This document shows positions 51,985 through 60,731 of a stretch of 64,000 nt of DNA, piece by piece. Numbering within the stretch: the first letter of the stretch is position 1; each line of letters opens with the position of its first letter. Below the pieces are notes generated by a model. The model was not told the origin of the DNA. It saw nothing but the letters and a program-made list of their open reading frames with translations, and made no database searches. The translations under genes and the position numbers were made by a program. Source of the DNA: JADJYF01 sp965278995 (GTDB taxonomy: Bacteria; Pseudomonadota; Gammaproteobacteria; Ga0077536); contig OZ257136.1 in assembly GCA_965278995.1 (NCBI GenBank), forward strand, positions 4,278,001 to 4,342,000. The letters run 5' to 3'.

Positions 51985-52502
51985 GTGTTATTCGCATTGC
52001 TGTCTATGTCGGTCTCGGCAGCAATCTGGATCATCCAGCAGCACAGATCAAACGCGCGTTGAGCGCACTGGCTGAGCTGCCTGAAACCCGCCTGTTGGCG
52101 GCGTCCCGTCTGTATCGTAATCCGCCGATGGGGCCGCAGGACCAACCCGACTATGTCAACGCGGTAGCCAGTCTGGAAACAGCGCTCGATGCCCGCCATC
52201 TGCTGGCGGCACTGCAGGCGATCGAACGGGCCCAGGGCCGTGTTCGCGGGCAGCAGCACTGGGGGCCGCGAACGATCGATCTCGACCTGCTCTTGTACGG
52301 CAGCGAAGTCATTGCTGAGCCGGGGCTCGTCGTGCCTCATCCGGGCATCGCGGAGCGGGCCTTCGTGCTGATACCCTTGCACGAGATCGCGCCAACCGTC
52401 GCTATCCCGGGCCATGCCGCGATAGACCAGTTGCTGGCCCGGGTCGATCGCAGTGGCGTGATTGCCATGGCAGCGATCGCGAGCAATGAATTACCGGCTT
52501 GA
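51981..52502 (+). CDS. folK: 2-amino-4-hydroxy-6-hydroxymethyldihydropteridine pyrophosphokinase
   Basis: 173 residues. Seen: YVGLGSNL, YRNPPMGPQDQPDYVNAV, and the signature RTIDLDLLLYG with the magnesium-binding Asps, then VPHPGIAERAFVL. Transfers pyrophosphate in folate synthesis. TTG 51981 overlaps the pcnB stop (TTGA), as folK commonly follows pcnB. Confidence 0.94.
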   Translation: MSVIRIAVYVGLGSNLDHPAAQIKRALSALAELPETRLLAASRLYRNPPMGPQDQPDYVNAVASLETALDARHLLAALQAIERAQGRVRGQQHWGPRTIDLDLLLYGSEVIAEPGLVVPHPGIAERAFVLIPLHEIAPTVAIPGHAAIDQLLARVDRSGVIAMAAIASNELPA

Positions 52503-52522
52503 GCCGGCCCGCTGGAGCAGGC

Positions 52523-53401
52523 ATGCAACCGAGTTTCGATTTGAAGTCGTTGCGCGAAGTCGTTCGCGAGTGGAAACGTACCGGCTTGAGCATTGCACTG
52601 GTTCCGACCATGGGCAATCTGCATGAAGGTCATCTGTCCCTTTTGGCGCGCGCGCGCCAGCTTGCCGATAGGACGGTCGTCAGCATCTTCGTCAATCCGA
52701 TACAGTTCGGCCGAGGCGAAGACTACGAGCGCTATCCGAGCACACTCAAAGAAGACAGCGCCAAACTCAAGGCCGCAGGCCTCGATCTCCTGTTTGCGCC
52801 CAATCTGACGGAACTCTATCCCGGTGGAATGGAGGAAGACACTCGCGTGACCGTGCCGGCCTTGTCCGACATTCTGTGCGGTGAATTCCGACCGGGCCAT
52901 TTCTCCGGCGTTGCGACGGTTGTCAGCAAGCTCCTGATCAATGTTCAGCCCGATTTCGCGTTGTTCGGCGAAAAAGATTTTCAACAGCTCCTGGTCATTC
53001 GCCGCCTGGTTCATGACCTTCTGCTGCCAGTCGAAGTCATCGGGATGCCGATAGTGCGCGAGCCTGGCGGCCTGGCCATGAGTTCACGGAATGCGTATTT
53101 GAGCGACGCGCAGCGCGAGACGGCGCAGCATATTCATCGCGCTCTGGTCACTGCCGCGAATGAAGTGGCTGAGGTTGAACTCGACGCGCTGCCGAAACTG
53201 GAAGCCGCGCATAGCGCAGCACTCGAAGCGCAAGGCATGCGCCCAGAGTATTTTTCAGTGCGTCGGGCGACCGATCTGGCGCGGCCAGCGCCTGGCGATG
53301 CAGACCTCGTCATTCTTGCCGCGGCGTGGCTGGGCCCGGCACGTTTGATCGACAATATTCGCGTTCCGCGCACGCGACCACTCGCGGCGAGCGCGCCATG
53401 A
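52523..53401 (+). CDS. panC: Pantothenate synthetase
   Basis: 292 residues. ATP-binding PTMGNLHEGHLSL, HFSGVATVVSKL, FGEKDFQQLLVIRR and MSSRNAYL. Joins pantoate and beta-alanine. ATG 52523 has GGAG 7 bp upstream, better than the TTG at 52499 that overlaps folK. panB is not here though pcnB-folK-panB-panC is the usual order. Confidence 0.95.
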   Translation: MQPSFDLKSLREVVREWKRTGLSIALVPTMGNLHEGHLSLLARARQLADRTVVSIFVNPIQFGRGEDYERYPSTLKEDSAKLKAAGLDLLFAPNLTELYPGGMEEDTRVTVPALSDILCGEFRPGHFSGVATVVSKLLINVQPDFALFGEKDFQQLLVIRRLVHDLLLPVEVIGMPIVREPGGLAMSSRNAYLSDAQRETAQHIHRALVTAANEVAEVELDALPKLEAAHSAALEAQGMRPEYFSVRRATDLARPAPGDADLVILAAAWLGPARLIDNIRVPRTRPLAASAP

Positions 53402-53431
53402 GCGCGCGCCCGACGCGCGCTGCCACTGAGG

Positions 53432-53450
53432 AACACCCTCGGTGTTGACA
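53432..53450 (+). promoter_or_regulatory. Hairpin and consensus -35 box before miaB
   Basis: AACACC-CTC-GGTGTT stem-loop (53432-53446) running into TTGACA at 53445-53450, a perfect -35 hexamer. No clear -10 is seen at the right distance (nearest TTTAAG). Either an miaB promoter with an operator-like stem or a weak panC terminator. Confidence 0.3.
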
Positions 53451-53491
53451 AGATCAATGTTAACCAGGGACTTTAAGCGCCTTTTTCGGGC

Positions 53492-54844
53492 ATGAAGCGG
53501 ATGAGCAAGGGCTATTACATCAAGACTTTCGGCTGCCAGATGAACGAATACGATTCGGGCAAGATGGCGGCACTGCTCGAGCAGAGCTGCGGTCTGCATC
53601 GCGTCGCCGAGCCCGAGCTCGCCAGCGTGCTGCTGTTGAACACCTGTTCGGTACGCGAGAAAGCCGAAGAAAAACTGTTCTCCGAACTCGGCCGCTGGCG
53701 CGCCCTGAAATGCGCCGATCCGAATGTAGTGATCGGCGTCGGTGGCTGTGTTGCAAGCCAGGAGGGCAGCCAGATCTGGGACCGCGCGCCATTCGTCGAC
53801 CTGGTGTTCGGGCCGCAGACGCTGCATCGTCTCCCGGCCATGCTGGCTGCCGTGCAGCGCGGCGAACAGCGTGTCATTGACATCAGTTTTCCCGAGATCG
53901 AGAAATTCGACGCGCTGCCGGCGGCACCGTCGACAGGGCCGAGTTCGTTCGTCTCGATCATGGAGGGGTGCAGCAAATATTGCAGTTTTTGTATCGTGCC
54001 GTACACGCGTGGCGAAGAATTCAGCCGGCCCTTCGACGATGTCATCAGCGAAGTGGCAGGTCTAGCCGAACAAGGCGCGCGCGAAGTAGTACTGCTCGGC
54101 CAGAACGTCAACGCCTATCGTGGTCCGATGCATGATGGCCGCATCGTCGACCTGGCCGCGCTCATCCGTTATGTCGCGGTAATCGATGGCATCGAGCGCA
54201 TCCGCTTTACAACCTCTCATCCGCTCGAGTTCAGTCAGCGGCTCATCGATACCTACGCCGATGTACCTGCGCTGGTCAGCCATGTTCATCTGCCGGTACA
54301 GAGCGGGTCCGATCGCATCCTTGCGCTGATGAAGCGCGGCCATACCGCACTCGAGTACAAGAGTATCATCCGACGCCTCAAGCAGGCGCGACCGGACATC
54401 GCGATTTCGTCGGATTTCATTATCGGATTCCCGGGTGAGACAGCGGCGGATTTCGATCAGACCATGGCGCTTGTCGAAGACGTTCAGTTCGATCAGTCGT
54501 TCAGCTTTATTTACAGCGTGCGTCCAGGTACGCCAGCCGCCGCGCTGCCCGATGACGTCACGGCTGAAGAAAAACTGCATCGTCTGGCCATCCTGCAGAG
54601 ACGCATCGCCGAATTTGCGCGAGCGCGCAGCGCGGCAATGGTCGGCACAAGTCAGCGCGTGCTCGTCACCGGCCATGCGCGCAAGAATGAGAGCGAACTT
54701 GCAGCACGTACGGACAACAATCGGGTCGTCAATTTCGCTGGTGAGGCGGCGTTGATCGGGCACTTTACGGAACTGCGGATTAGCGCCGCTTTGCCGAATT
54801 CGTTGCGCGGTGAGAATCTAGTGAGCGGGCTGGCGGTGGCCTGA
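53492..54844 (+). CDS. miaB: tRNA-2-methylthio-N6-dimethylallyladenosine synthase MiaB
   Basis: 450 residues. Auxiliary cluster Cys in TFGCQMN, NTCSVREKAE and GVGGCVA; radical SAM cluster CSKYCSFC; GQNVNAYRG; C-terminal TRAM domain. Adds the 2-methylthio group to i6A37 of tRNA. ATG 53492 or 53501. Followed immediately by ybeZ as in E. coli. Confidence 0.96.
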   Translation: MKRMSKGYYIKTFGCQMNEYDSGKMAALLEQSCGLHRVAEPELASVLLLNTCSVREKAEEKLFSELGRWRALKCADPNVVIGVGGCVASQEGSQIWDRAPFVDLVFGPQTLHRLPAMLAAVQRGEQRVIDISFPEIEKFDALPAAPSTGPSSFVSIMEGCSKYCSFCIVPYTRGEEFSRPFDDVISEVAGLAEQGAREVVLLGQNVNAYRGPMHDGRIVDLAALIRYVAVIDGIERIRFTTSHPLEFSQRLIDTYADVPALVSHVHLPVQSGSDRILALMKRGHTALEYKSIIRRLKQARPDIAISSDFIIGFPGETAADFDQTMALVEDVQFDQSFSFIYSVRPGTPAAALPDDVTAEEKLHRLAILQRRIAEFARARSAAMVGTSQRVLVTGHARKNESELAARTDNNRVVNFAGEAALIGHFTELRISAALPNSLRGENLVSGLAVA

Positions 54845-55816
54845 ATGAGCACTGTGGCAGTCGACGTCAATCTTGAACCGATAGACAACGAGCGTCTGGC
54901 CAATCTGTGCGGACAGTTCGATGAACATCTGCGCCTCCTTGAGCGCCGCACGGGTGTCGAGATTGGCAATCGCGGTGGCCATTTTCTGGTAAGCGGTGGC
55001 AGCGATGGTGTTGGTCTGACCGAGCGGGTCATCCGCCAGCTGTATGCACTGACCGGTAGCAAAGCCATTTCTCCGGAAGATGTGCACCTGGAATTGCGCA
55101 ACGCCGATCAAGGCGACACCGACATCGCGCGCGACGGCGAAGACGGCGTGCGCATCCGGCGCATGCTCATCCGTGCGCGCGGTGCCAACCAGCGCCGTTA
55201 CCTCGAAGCGGTCCGCTACAACGACATCAATTTCGGTATTGGTCCGGCCGGGACCGGCAAAACCTATCTGGCTGTCGCCTGCGCCGTGGCCGCACTCGAA
55301 TCCGATTCAGTTCGACGCGTGTGCCTGGTGCGGCCGGCCGTGGAAGCCGGCGAGCGCCTCGGTTTCCTCCCTGGCGACATGGCGCAGAAGATCGATCCCT
55401 ATCTGCGTCCACTTTATGATGCTCTGTACGAAATGCTCGGCTTCGAACGTGTCGCTAAACTCATCGAGCGGCATGTGATTGAAGTCGCACCATTAGCCTT
55501 CATGCGCGGCCGTACCTTGAACGAATCGTTCATCATTCTCGACGAAGCGCAGAACACCACCACCGAGCAGATGAAGATGTTTCTCACCCGCATCGGTTTT
55601 GGTTCTAAAGCGGTGATCACCGGCGATGTGACGCAGATCGATCTGCCCCGCGGGCGCTCCTCCGGACTTAAGCACGTGATGGACGTACTCGACGGCGTCG
55701 ACGGAATCAGCTTTACGCATTTCACCTCGCGCGATGTCGTACGGCACACGCTGGTCGCTCGCATCCTCGATGCGTACGCCGCCCATGAAGCGGCGCACGA
55801 GGGCGATGAATCCTGA
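54845..55816 (+). CDS. ybeZ: PhoH-like ATPase YbeZ
   Basis: 323 residues. Walker A GPAGTGKTYLA, RPAVEAGERLGFLPGD, Walker B FIILDEAQNTT, VITGDVTQIDLP. Partner of YbeY in 16S rRNA maturation. ATG follows the miaB TGA directly. PIN-less, unlike the paralogue at 22643. Confidence 0.94.
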   Translation: MSTVAVDVNLEPIDNERLANLCGQFDEHLRLLERRTGVEIGNRGGHFLVSGGSDGVGLTERVIRQLYALTGSKAISPEDVHLELRNADQGDTDIARDGEDGVRIRRMLIRARGANQRRYLEAVRYNDINFGIGPAGTGKTYLAVACAVAALESDSVRRVCLVRPAVEAGERLGFLPGDMAQKIDPYLRPLYDALYEMLGFERVAKLIERHVIEVAPLAFMRGRTLNESFIILDEAQNTTTEQMKMFLTRIGFGSKAVITGDVTQIDLPRGRSSGLKHVMDVLDGVDGISFTHFTSRDVVRHTLVARILDAYAAHEAAHEGDES

Positions 55817-55828
55817 GCGCAGACGCCA

Positions 55829-56314
55829 GTGAGGCGTGCTGCGCGACCACCCAAGTCGGCCGCCATTGCGCTCTGCCTGCAGCGCGCGAGTGACAGCCGG
55901 GAATTGCCGGGGGAGCCTTTTTTCGTTAATTGCATAGCCGCCGCGATCGCGGGAATGCTGGAATGCGCAGAGCTCACGATACGTATCGTCGACGATGCCG
56001 AAGGACAAGCGCTCAATCAGCGCTGGCGCGGCGTCGATAAACCGACCAATGTGCTATCGTTTCCACTGGAGGGGCTCAGCGATGTCGCGCCGGCCCTGCT
56101 GGGGGATATCGTCATTTGTGCGCCACAGGTCATGCGGGAAGCGGCTGCCGCGCGATTGCCAGCGGAAGCGCATTGGGCGCACCTGACCGTACATGGTGTA
56201 TTGCATTTGCTGGGTTTCGATCATCACGATGAGCGTGATGCCGAACTGATGGAGGAAAAAGAACGCGTGGTGCTGGCCGGACTCGGTTACCCCGATCCGT
56301 ATCACGCAGCCTGA
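55829..56314 (+). CDS. ybeY: Endoribonuclease YbeY
   Basis: 161 residues. Zinc site HLTVHGVLHLLGFDH (three His), RGVDKPTNVLSFP, then E-rich C-terminus. Processes the 3' end of 16S rRNA and checks ribosomes. Start GTG 55829. Confidence 0.94.
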   Translation: MRRAARPPKSAAIALCLQRASDSRELPGEPFFVNCIAAAIAGMLECAELTIRIVDDAEGQALNQRWRGVDKPTNVLSFPLEGLSDVAPALLGDIVICAPQVMREAAAARLPAEAHWAHLTVHGVLHLLGFDHHDERDAELMEEKERVVLAGLGYPDPYHAA

Positions 56315-56319
56315 ATACG

Positions 56320-57192
56320 ATGACAGACCTGCAATCTGGCAGGCCCTCGAAGCTCAGACGCTGGCTACGAGGCCTGATCGGCCGTCCGCGCGACAGTCAC
56401 GATGGGCGGCAACGACTGATCGATCGCATCCGCGATGCCGAAGAACATCACCTGATCGATCCCGATACTGTCGCCATGATGGAAGGCGCGCTGCTCGTGT
56501 CTGAAACGAAAGTGCGCGACATCATGGTGCCGCGTTCGGACATCGTCTTCATCGATGAGGATGCGACGCCTGCGGAGTTTCTGCCCGCAGTGATTGAATC
56601 GGCTCATTCGCGGTTCCCGGTCTTCGACGACAAGCGCGAACATGTGCTGGGTATCCTGCTCGCGAAGGATCTGCTGCCGCTTGCCGCCGATCCGGCGCAT
56701 GCTTTCGACATTCGCGATGTCATTCGCCCGGTTGCGTTCGTCCCCGAGAGCAAGCGCCTGAACATTCTGCTGCGCGAATTCCGTGCGCGACGCAATCATC
56801 TCGCCCTGGTCGTCGATGAATACGGCGGTATTTCGGGGCTGGTCACCATTGAAGATGTCATGGAACAGATCGTCGGCGAGATCGACGACGAGCACGACCT
56901 TGCTGAAGAGGACAATATCCGTCGTCATCGCGACGAGCGCTATACAGTCAAGGCACGCACTCCGATAGACGAGTTCAACGAGTTTTTTGCCACCGACTGG
57001 ATTTCTGACGACTACGATACTATCGGCGGGTTGGTCCTGAGCGAACTCGGGCATCTGCCGCAGCGTGGTGAGAAACTGGAATTTCGCGGGTTCGAATTCA
57101 AAGTGCTGCGCGCTGACCGCCGTCGGGTGCGTCTGCTGCGCGTGATCCGTGGCTCGCATGCGGATGACGCCGCAATCAGCGACGACGAGTGA
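56320..57192 (+). CDS. corC: CorC/YbeX-type CBS domain protein
   Basis: 290 residues. Two CBS domains (VRDIMVPRSDIVFID, IRDVIRPVAFVPES), then LALVVDEYGGISGLVTIEDVMEQ and a CorC_HlyC transporter-associated domain. Implicated in Mg/Co efflux and, with YbeYZ, ribosome integrity. ATG 56320. Confidence 0.93.
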   Translation: MTDLQSGRPSKLRRWLRGLIGRPRDSHDGRQRLIDRIRDAEEHHLIDPDTVAMMEGALLVSETKVRDIMVPRSDIVFIDEDATPAEFLPAVIESAHSRFPVFDDKREHVLGILLAKDLLPLAADPAHAFDIRDVIRPVAFVPESKRLNILLREFRARRNHLALVVDEYGGISGLVTIEDVMEQIVGEIDDEHDLAEEDNIRRHRDERYTVKARTPIDEFNEFFATDWISDDYDTIGGLVLSELGHLPQRGEKLEFRGFEFKVLRADRRRVRLLRVIRGSHADDAAISDDE

Positions 57193-57241
57193 GCGTCCCG
57201 CGATAGCGGGTCAAATCGGCCATTTCGTTGTGGGTGCTGCC

Positions 57242-58729
57242 ATGAAACTGCGGGCCGCGCTGGCCGTATGTACCGGCGCCCTGGTGCCGTGCGCATTTGC
57301 GCCTTACGGGCTATGGCCTCTGGCCATGCTTGGCCCGGCAGTTCTGCTTCTGCTCGTCGAGCGACTCTCTCCGCGTCACGCGGCATTCGTCGGCTGGTGC
57401 TGGGGTCTCGGCTTGTTCGGCCACGGTGTGTGGTGGATTCAGGTCAGCGTGCATCAGTTCGGTGTGCCTTACTACGCGTTTTCAGTCACGGTTACCGCGT
57501 TGTTCATTGTCGGCATGGCGGGCTACATCGCTACTTTTGCCTATCTCTATTCGCGCTGGCCAGGGTCGAGTGCGACAGTCAGCCGACTGTTCGTCGCACC
57601 CGGCCTGTGGCTGCTGTTCGAGGCGCTGCGAAGCACGTTGATGACCGGCTTTCCATGGCTGAGTCTCGGCTACAGTCAGATCGATGCACCGCTGGCGGGA
57701 TTTGCGCCCCTGGGCGGTGTGCCCTTGTGTTCATTGCTGGTCATGGTCCTGGCCGGCATGCTGACAAGTCTTTCGACACTGGACTGGCCGCGGCGTGCCG
57801 GTCTGGTTGCGCTCATGTTCGCCCTGCTGGTCGTTGGCAATCGTCTGCGTGACGTTGAATGGACGCAAGCCATACCCGATAAGCGCGACGTTGTGCTGGT
57901 GCAGGGCGCGGTGCCACAACAGCTAAAATGGGCCGAAGAATTACGGGCCGTCTCGCTCGCGCGATATCTCGACCTGACAGCTGGTTCGTGGGACGCCGAT
58001 GTCGTGATCTGGCCGGAGACTGCAATTCCGGCATTTGCCGCAGAGATTCCCGCTGTCATCGACGAGCTCCAGACGCGCGCACTCGCCGGTGGCGCGGCGC
58101 TGCTGATCGGCATGCCTACGGGCGAGGCCTGGACCGGGAATTATTACAACAGCGTAGTCCAGTTTGGCGAACAACGAGGGCAGTACGACAAACGACATCT
58201 GGTCCCTTTCGGCGAGTTTTTTCCGTTCAAGCGTTTGCTCCGCAATTTAATCCTGTTGTTCGATATCCCGATGTCGGATTTCAGTGCAGGTGCAATGCGA
58301 CAGCCACCGTTGCACATTGCCGGACTGACCGCCGGCGTATCCATCTGTTTCGAAGATGCGTTTCCGCAGGCAGTGGAAGGTGCGCCGCCGGTCGCCGATG
58401 TACTTATCAACGTCAGTAACGATGCCTGGTTCGGCGATACCATCGCCCCCCATCAGCATCTCGAAATCGCGCGCATGCGCGCACTGGAAAGTGGGCGCTA
58501 TCTGCTACGCAGCACGAACACCGGTATCAGCGCAGTTATTGATCAACAGGGTCGGATTGTGGCGCGCGCACCGCAGTTCAAGCCCATAAGTCTGCGCGCG
58601 CAATTTGCGGGTTATCGAGGTGCAACGCCTTATGCCCGCTATGGCAACTGGCCGTGGTGGTCACTGGCAGTGATAATGTTGATTGCGACGCTGCTTCATG
58701 GCTGGCATGGGCACCGCGCCACGCAGTGA
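57242..58729 (+). CDS. lnt: Apolipoprotein N-acyltransferase
   Basis: 495 residues. N-terminal six or so membrane helices, then nitrilase domain with Glu259 (VIWPETAIP), Lys317 (YDKRHLVPFGEF) and nucleophile Cys369 (SICFEDAFP). Adds the third acyl chain to lipoproteins, needed here for BamB, BamC and PilF. ATG 57242. Last gene of the miaB-lnt run. Confidence 0.95.
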   Translation: MKLRAALAVCTGALVPCAFAPYGLWPLAMLGPAVLLLLVERLSPRHAAFVGWCWGLGLFGHGVWWIQVSVHQFGVPYYAFSVTVTALFIVGMAGYIATFAYLYSRWPGSSATVSRLFVAPGLWLLFEALRSTLMTGFPWLSLGYSQIDAPLAGFAPLGGVPLCSLLVMVLAGMLTSLSTLDWPRRAGLVALMFALLVVGNRLRDVEWTQAIPDKRDVVLVQGAVPQQLKWAEELRAVSLARYLDLTAGSWDADVVIWPETAIPAFAAEIPAVIDELQTRALAGGAALLIGMPTGEAWTGNYYNSVVQFGEQRGQYDKRHLVPFGEFFPFKRLLRNLILLFDIPMSDFSAGAMRQPPLHIAGLTAGVSICFEDAFPQAVEGAPPVADVLINVSNDAWFGDTIAPHQHLEIARMRALESGRYLLRSTNTGISAVIDQQGRIVARAPQFKPISLRAQFAGYRGATPYARYGNWPWWSLAVIMLIATLLHGWHGHRATQ

Positions 58730-58733
58730 CTAT

Positions 58734-60563
58734 TCAGCTGCCAACGTCGAAATCGGCAGGCGATTGCCCGGCGCAATGGCGCGCCCACATGTGCGCGAAC
58801 GCCTGATCGAGAAGATGGGCGGCGCGCCGGGTGTTGAATGGCGCTTGCGTGGTGATGGTCCTGTGCAGGGCGATGCGCAGATCGCGCAGTCGGGCGGGAT
58901 GTCGCGCGAGTTCGACTGCACAGGCAACGTATTCCGCTGGCGTGCGCGCAATGAGCTCGGCAAGACCGGCAGTCGCAAGCTGGCTTGCGCCGATGCGTGC
59001 GGCCCAGGCTCGACCTTGCAGCGTCAACACCGGCAGGCCGGCATGCAGGGCATCGAGTCCGGTGGTGTGGGCGTTGAACGGAAACGTGTCGAGATAGAGA
59101 TCAGCGGCAGACTTGCGTGAGAGATGGTCGCGATGTGTGACACGCGGCGCGAAAATCAGGCGTTCTGGCGCGATGCCGACCACCTGCGCCCTGGCCCTCA
59201 GCGCATGATCTGCGCTGTCGCCAACTGCAAGCAGCCACAGCACCGCATGGGGAACACGCTGCAGAATTTCCAGCCACAGCGCGAAACATGGCGGCAGTAT
59301 TTTTTCGGCACGCGTGAACGCGCACAGCACGAAAGCATCGTCAGGCAAGCCGAGCGTGGTACGCGATGGCGTGATGGTGCCTGGTGCCCGCGCGCCATAG
59401 GGAAACCCGCACCCTGGCAGATAAGCGCGCGCTTCACATAACGGGAAGCCCCAATCTTCCGGCTCCGAAAGACGATCAGTGAAACGATAGTCCATCCACG
59501 GTGCGAACAGGCTGTGCATATGACCCAGATAGCTCACCTGGAGCGCGGCCGGCCTGCGCGCCAGTACGCCCGGCCGTCCTTCGTCGGCATATCCGTTCAG
59601 GTCGATCAGTACATCGATGCCGTCGTCGGCAATGCGCTGCGCAGCAGTAATGTCATCGTCCCGCGACAGATCGACGAAGACATCGAATTCTGCCCGTGCG
59701 CGCTGCCGCTCAGGTGAACCATCGTCGCTGTTCAGTGCGTAGCCATACACCTGCTGGCGGGTGCGATCATGAGCCGCGAACAAACCTGCAGTCAGCAGCA
59801 TGGCCGGATGGTCACGAAATTTCGTTGCGATGTAACCGATGCGCAGTCGCCCGGTCTGGCGCGCAGTCCGTCGTAATGTGGGCAGGCCGCCGTAGCCTTG
59901 AGCGACTGCGATATGCGCCACGCTGGTCGCACGCGCACTCAGCGGCAGATACAGCGTCGGGAACGCGATAGATAGATCCGACGGTGCCGTTGCCGGTTCG
60001 GCGAAATACTCGCCTGCCCGTTCGACGAGGTCGCTGTAGTCGCCCCAACGGTATTGCTTGAACGCAGCAAACGCGCTGTAGAAATGGATGGCGCGCGCAT
60101 CTGGGGGTTCCGCGAGCGCGCTCGTGGTGCCTGCATAGCGGGCAACGGCCAGGCCGTCGAGACGATGAGCCTCATCGAAGCAGCGTTGAGCGGCCGAAAC
60201 GTCGCCGCTTGTCGCTAGGACTATCGCTTTGCATAACAGACTCGGTACGTGCGTGGAATCGCAAGCCAGCGCACGCTCGCACGCGGCCAGTGTCGCGGCA
60301 TAATTGCCCATCAAGCGCAGGCATTCGGCCTGGCCGTACCAGCCGCCTACGTCCAATGGCGTAGTGCCTGACATGGCGGCGTAGTCGGCGAGAGCGTCGG
60401 ATGGACGCCGCAGGCGCAGATACAGTTCAGCGCGTTGCGTCCGCACTTCGTCGTCCAACGGCGCGCCGTCGATGAGTCGACTCAGGGCGACCAGTGCATT
60501 TTCGAACGCGAGGCGGGCGCCGGCGTGGTCACGATGCGCGGCGCGAAGCCGGCCCAGCGCCAA
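58734..60563 (-). CDS. TPR / O-GlcNAc-transferase-like (SPINDLY, GT41) glycosyltransferase
   Basis: 609 residues from TTG 60563, the first ordinary start codon. TPR repeats about 1-150, then GT41 domains: RIGYIATKFRDHPAM (His position of OGT), GIDVLIDLNGYADEGRPGV, RPAALQVSYLGHMHSL, MDYRFTDRL, FTRAEKILPPCF (UDP-binding Lys) and LYLDTFPFNAHTTGLDALHAGLPVLTL. Predicted cytoplasmic. But reading on upstream gives in-frame helical sequence (ELRAAAQQAYARGDRKTAEN) up to the FecR stop TGA at 60732, with no ATG, GTG or TTG, so the true N-terminus is probably longer, perhaps starting at CTG 60722. Donor and acceptor unknown. Confidence 0.85.
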   Translation of the reverse strand: MALGRLRAAHRDHAGARLAFENALVALSRLIDGAPLDDEVRTQRAELYLRLRRPSDALADYAAMSGTTPLDVGGWYGQAECLRLMGNYAATLAACERALACDSTHVPSLLCKAIVLATSGDVSAAQRCFDEAHRLDGLAVARYAGTTSALAEPPDARAIHFYSAFAAFKQYRWGDYSDLVERAGEYFAEPATAPSDLSIAFPTLYLPLSARATSVAHIAVAQGYGGLPTLRRTARQTGRLRIGYIATKFRDHPAMLLTAGLFAAHDRTRQQVYGYALNSDDGSPERQRARAEFDVFVDLSRDDDITAAQRIADDGIDVLIDLNGYADEGRPGVLARRPAALQVSYLGHMHSLFAPWMDYRFTDRLSEPEDWGFPLCEARAYLPGCGFPYGARAPGTITPSRTTLGLPDDAFVLCAFTRAEKILPPCFALWLEILQRVPHAVLWLLAVGDSADHALRARAQVVGIAPERLIFAPRVTHRDHLSRKSAADLYLDTFPFNAHTTGLDALHAGLPVLTLQGRAWAARIGASQLATAGLAELIARTPAEYVACAVELARHPARLRDLRIALHRTITTQAPFNTRRAAHLLDQAFAHMWARHCAGQSPADFDVGS

Positions 60564-60731
60564 CCAGTCGGGGTGTCTATCGGCTGTAGCGCAGGCCGTG
60601 ACCAGCAGGTTTTCGGCAGTCTTTCGGTCGCCGCGCGCATAGGCCTGTTGCGCGGCGGCACGCAGTTCCGACGCTGTTGCCGCAGCGTCGGGACGCTCGT
60701 CAGTCGTCGGTAGGTCGCTCAGGCTGGCAGA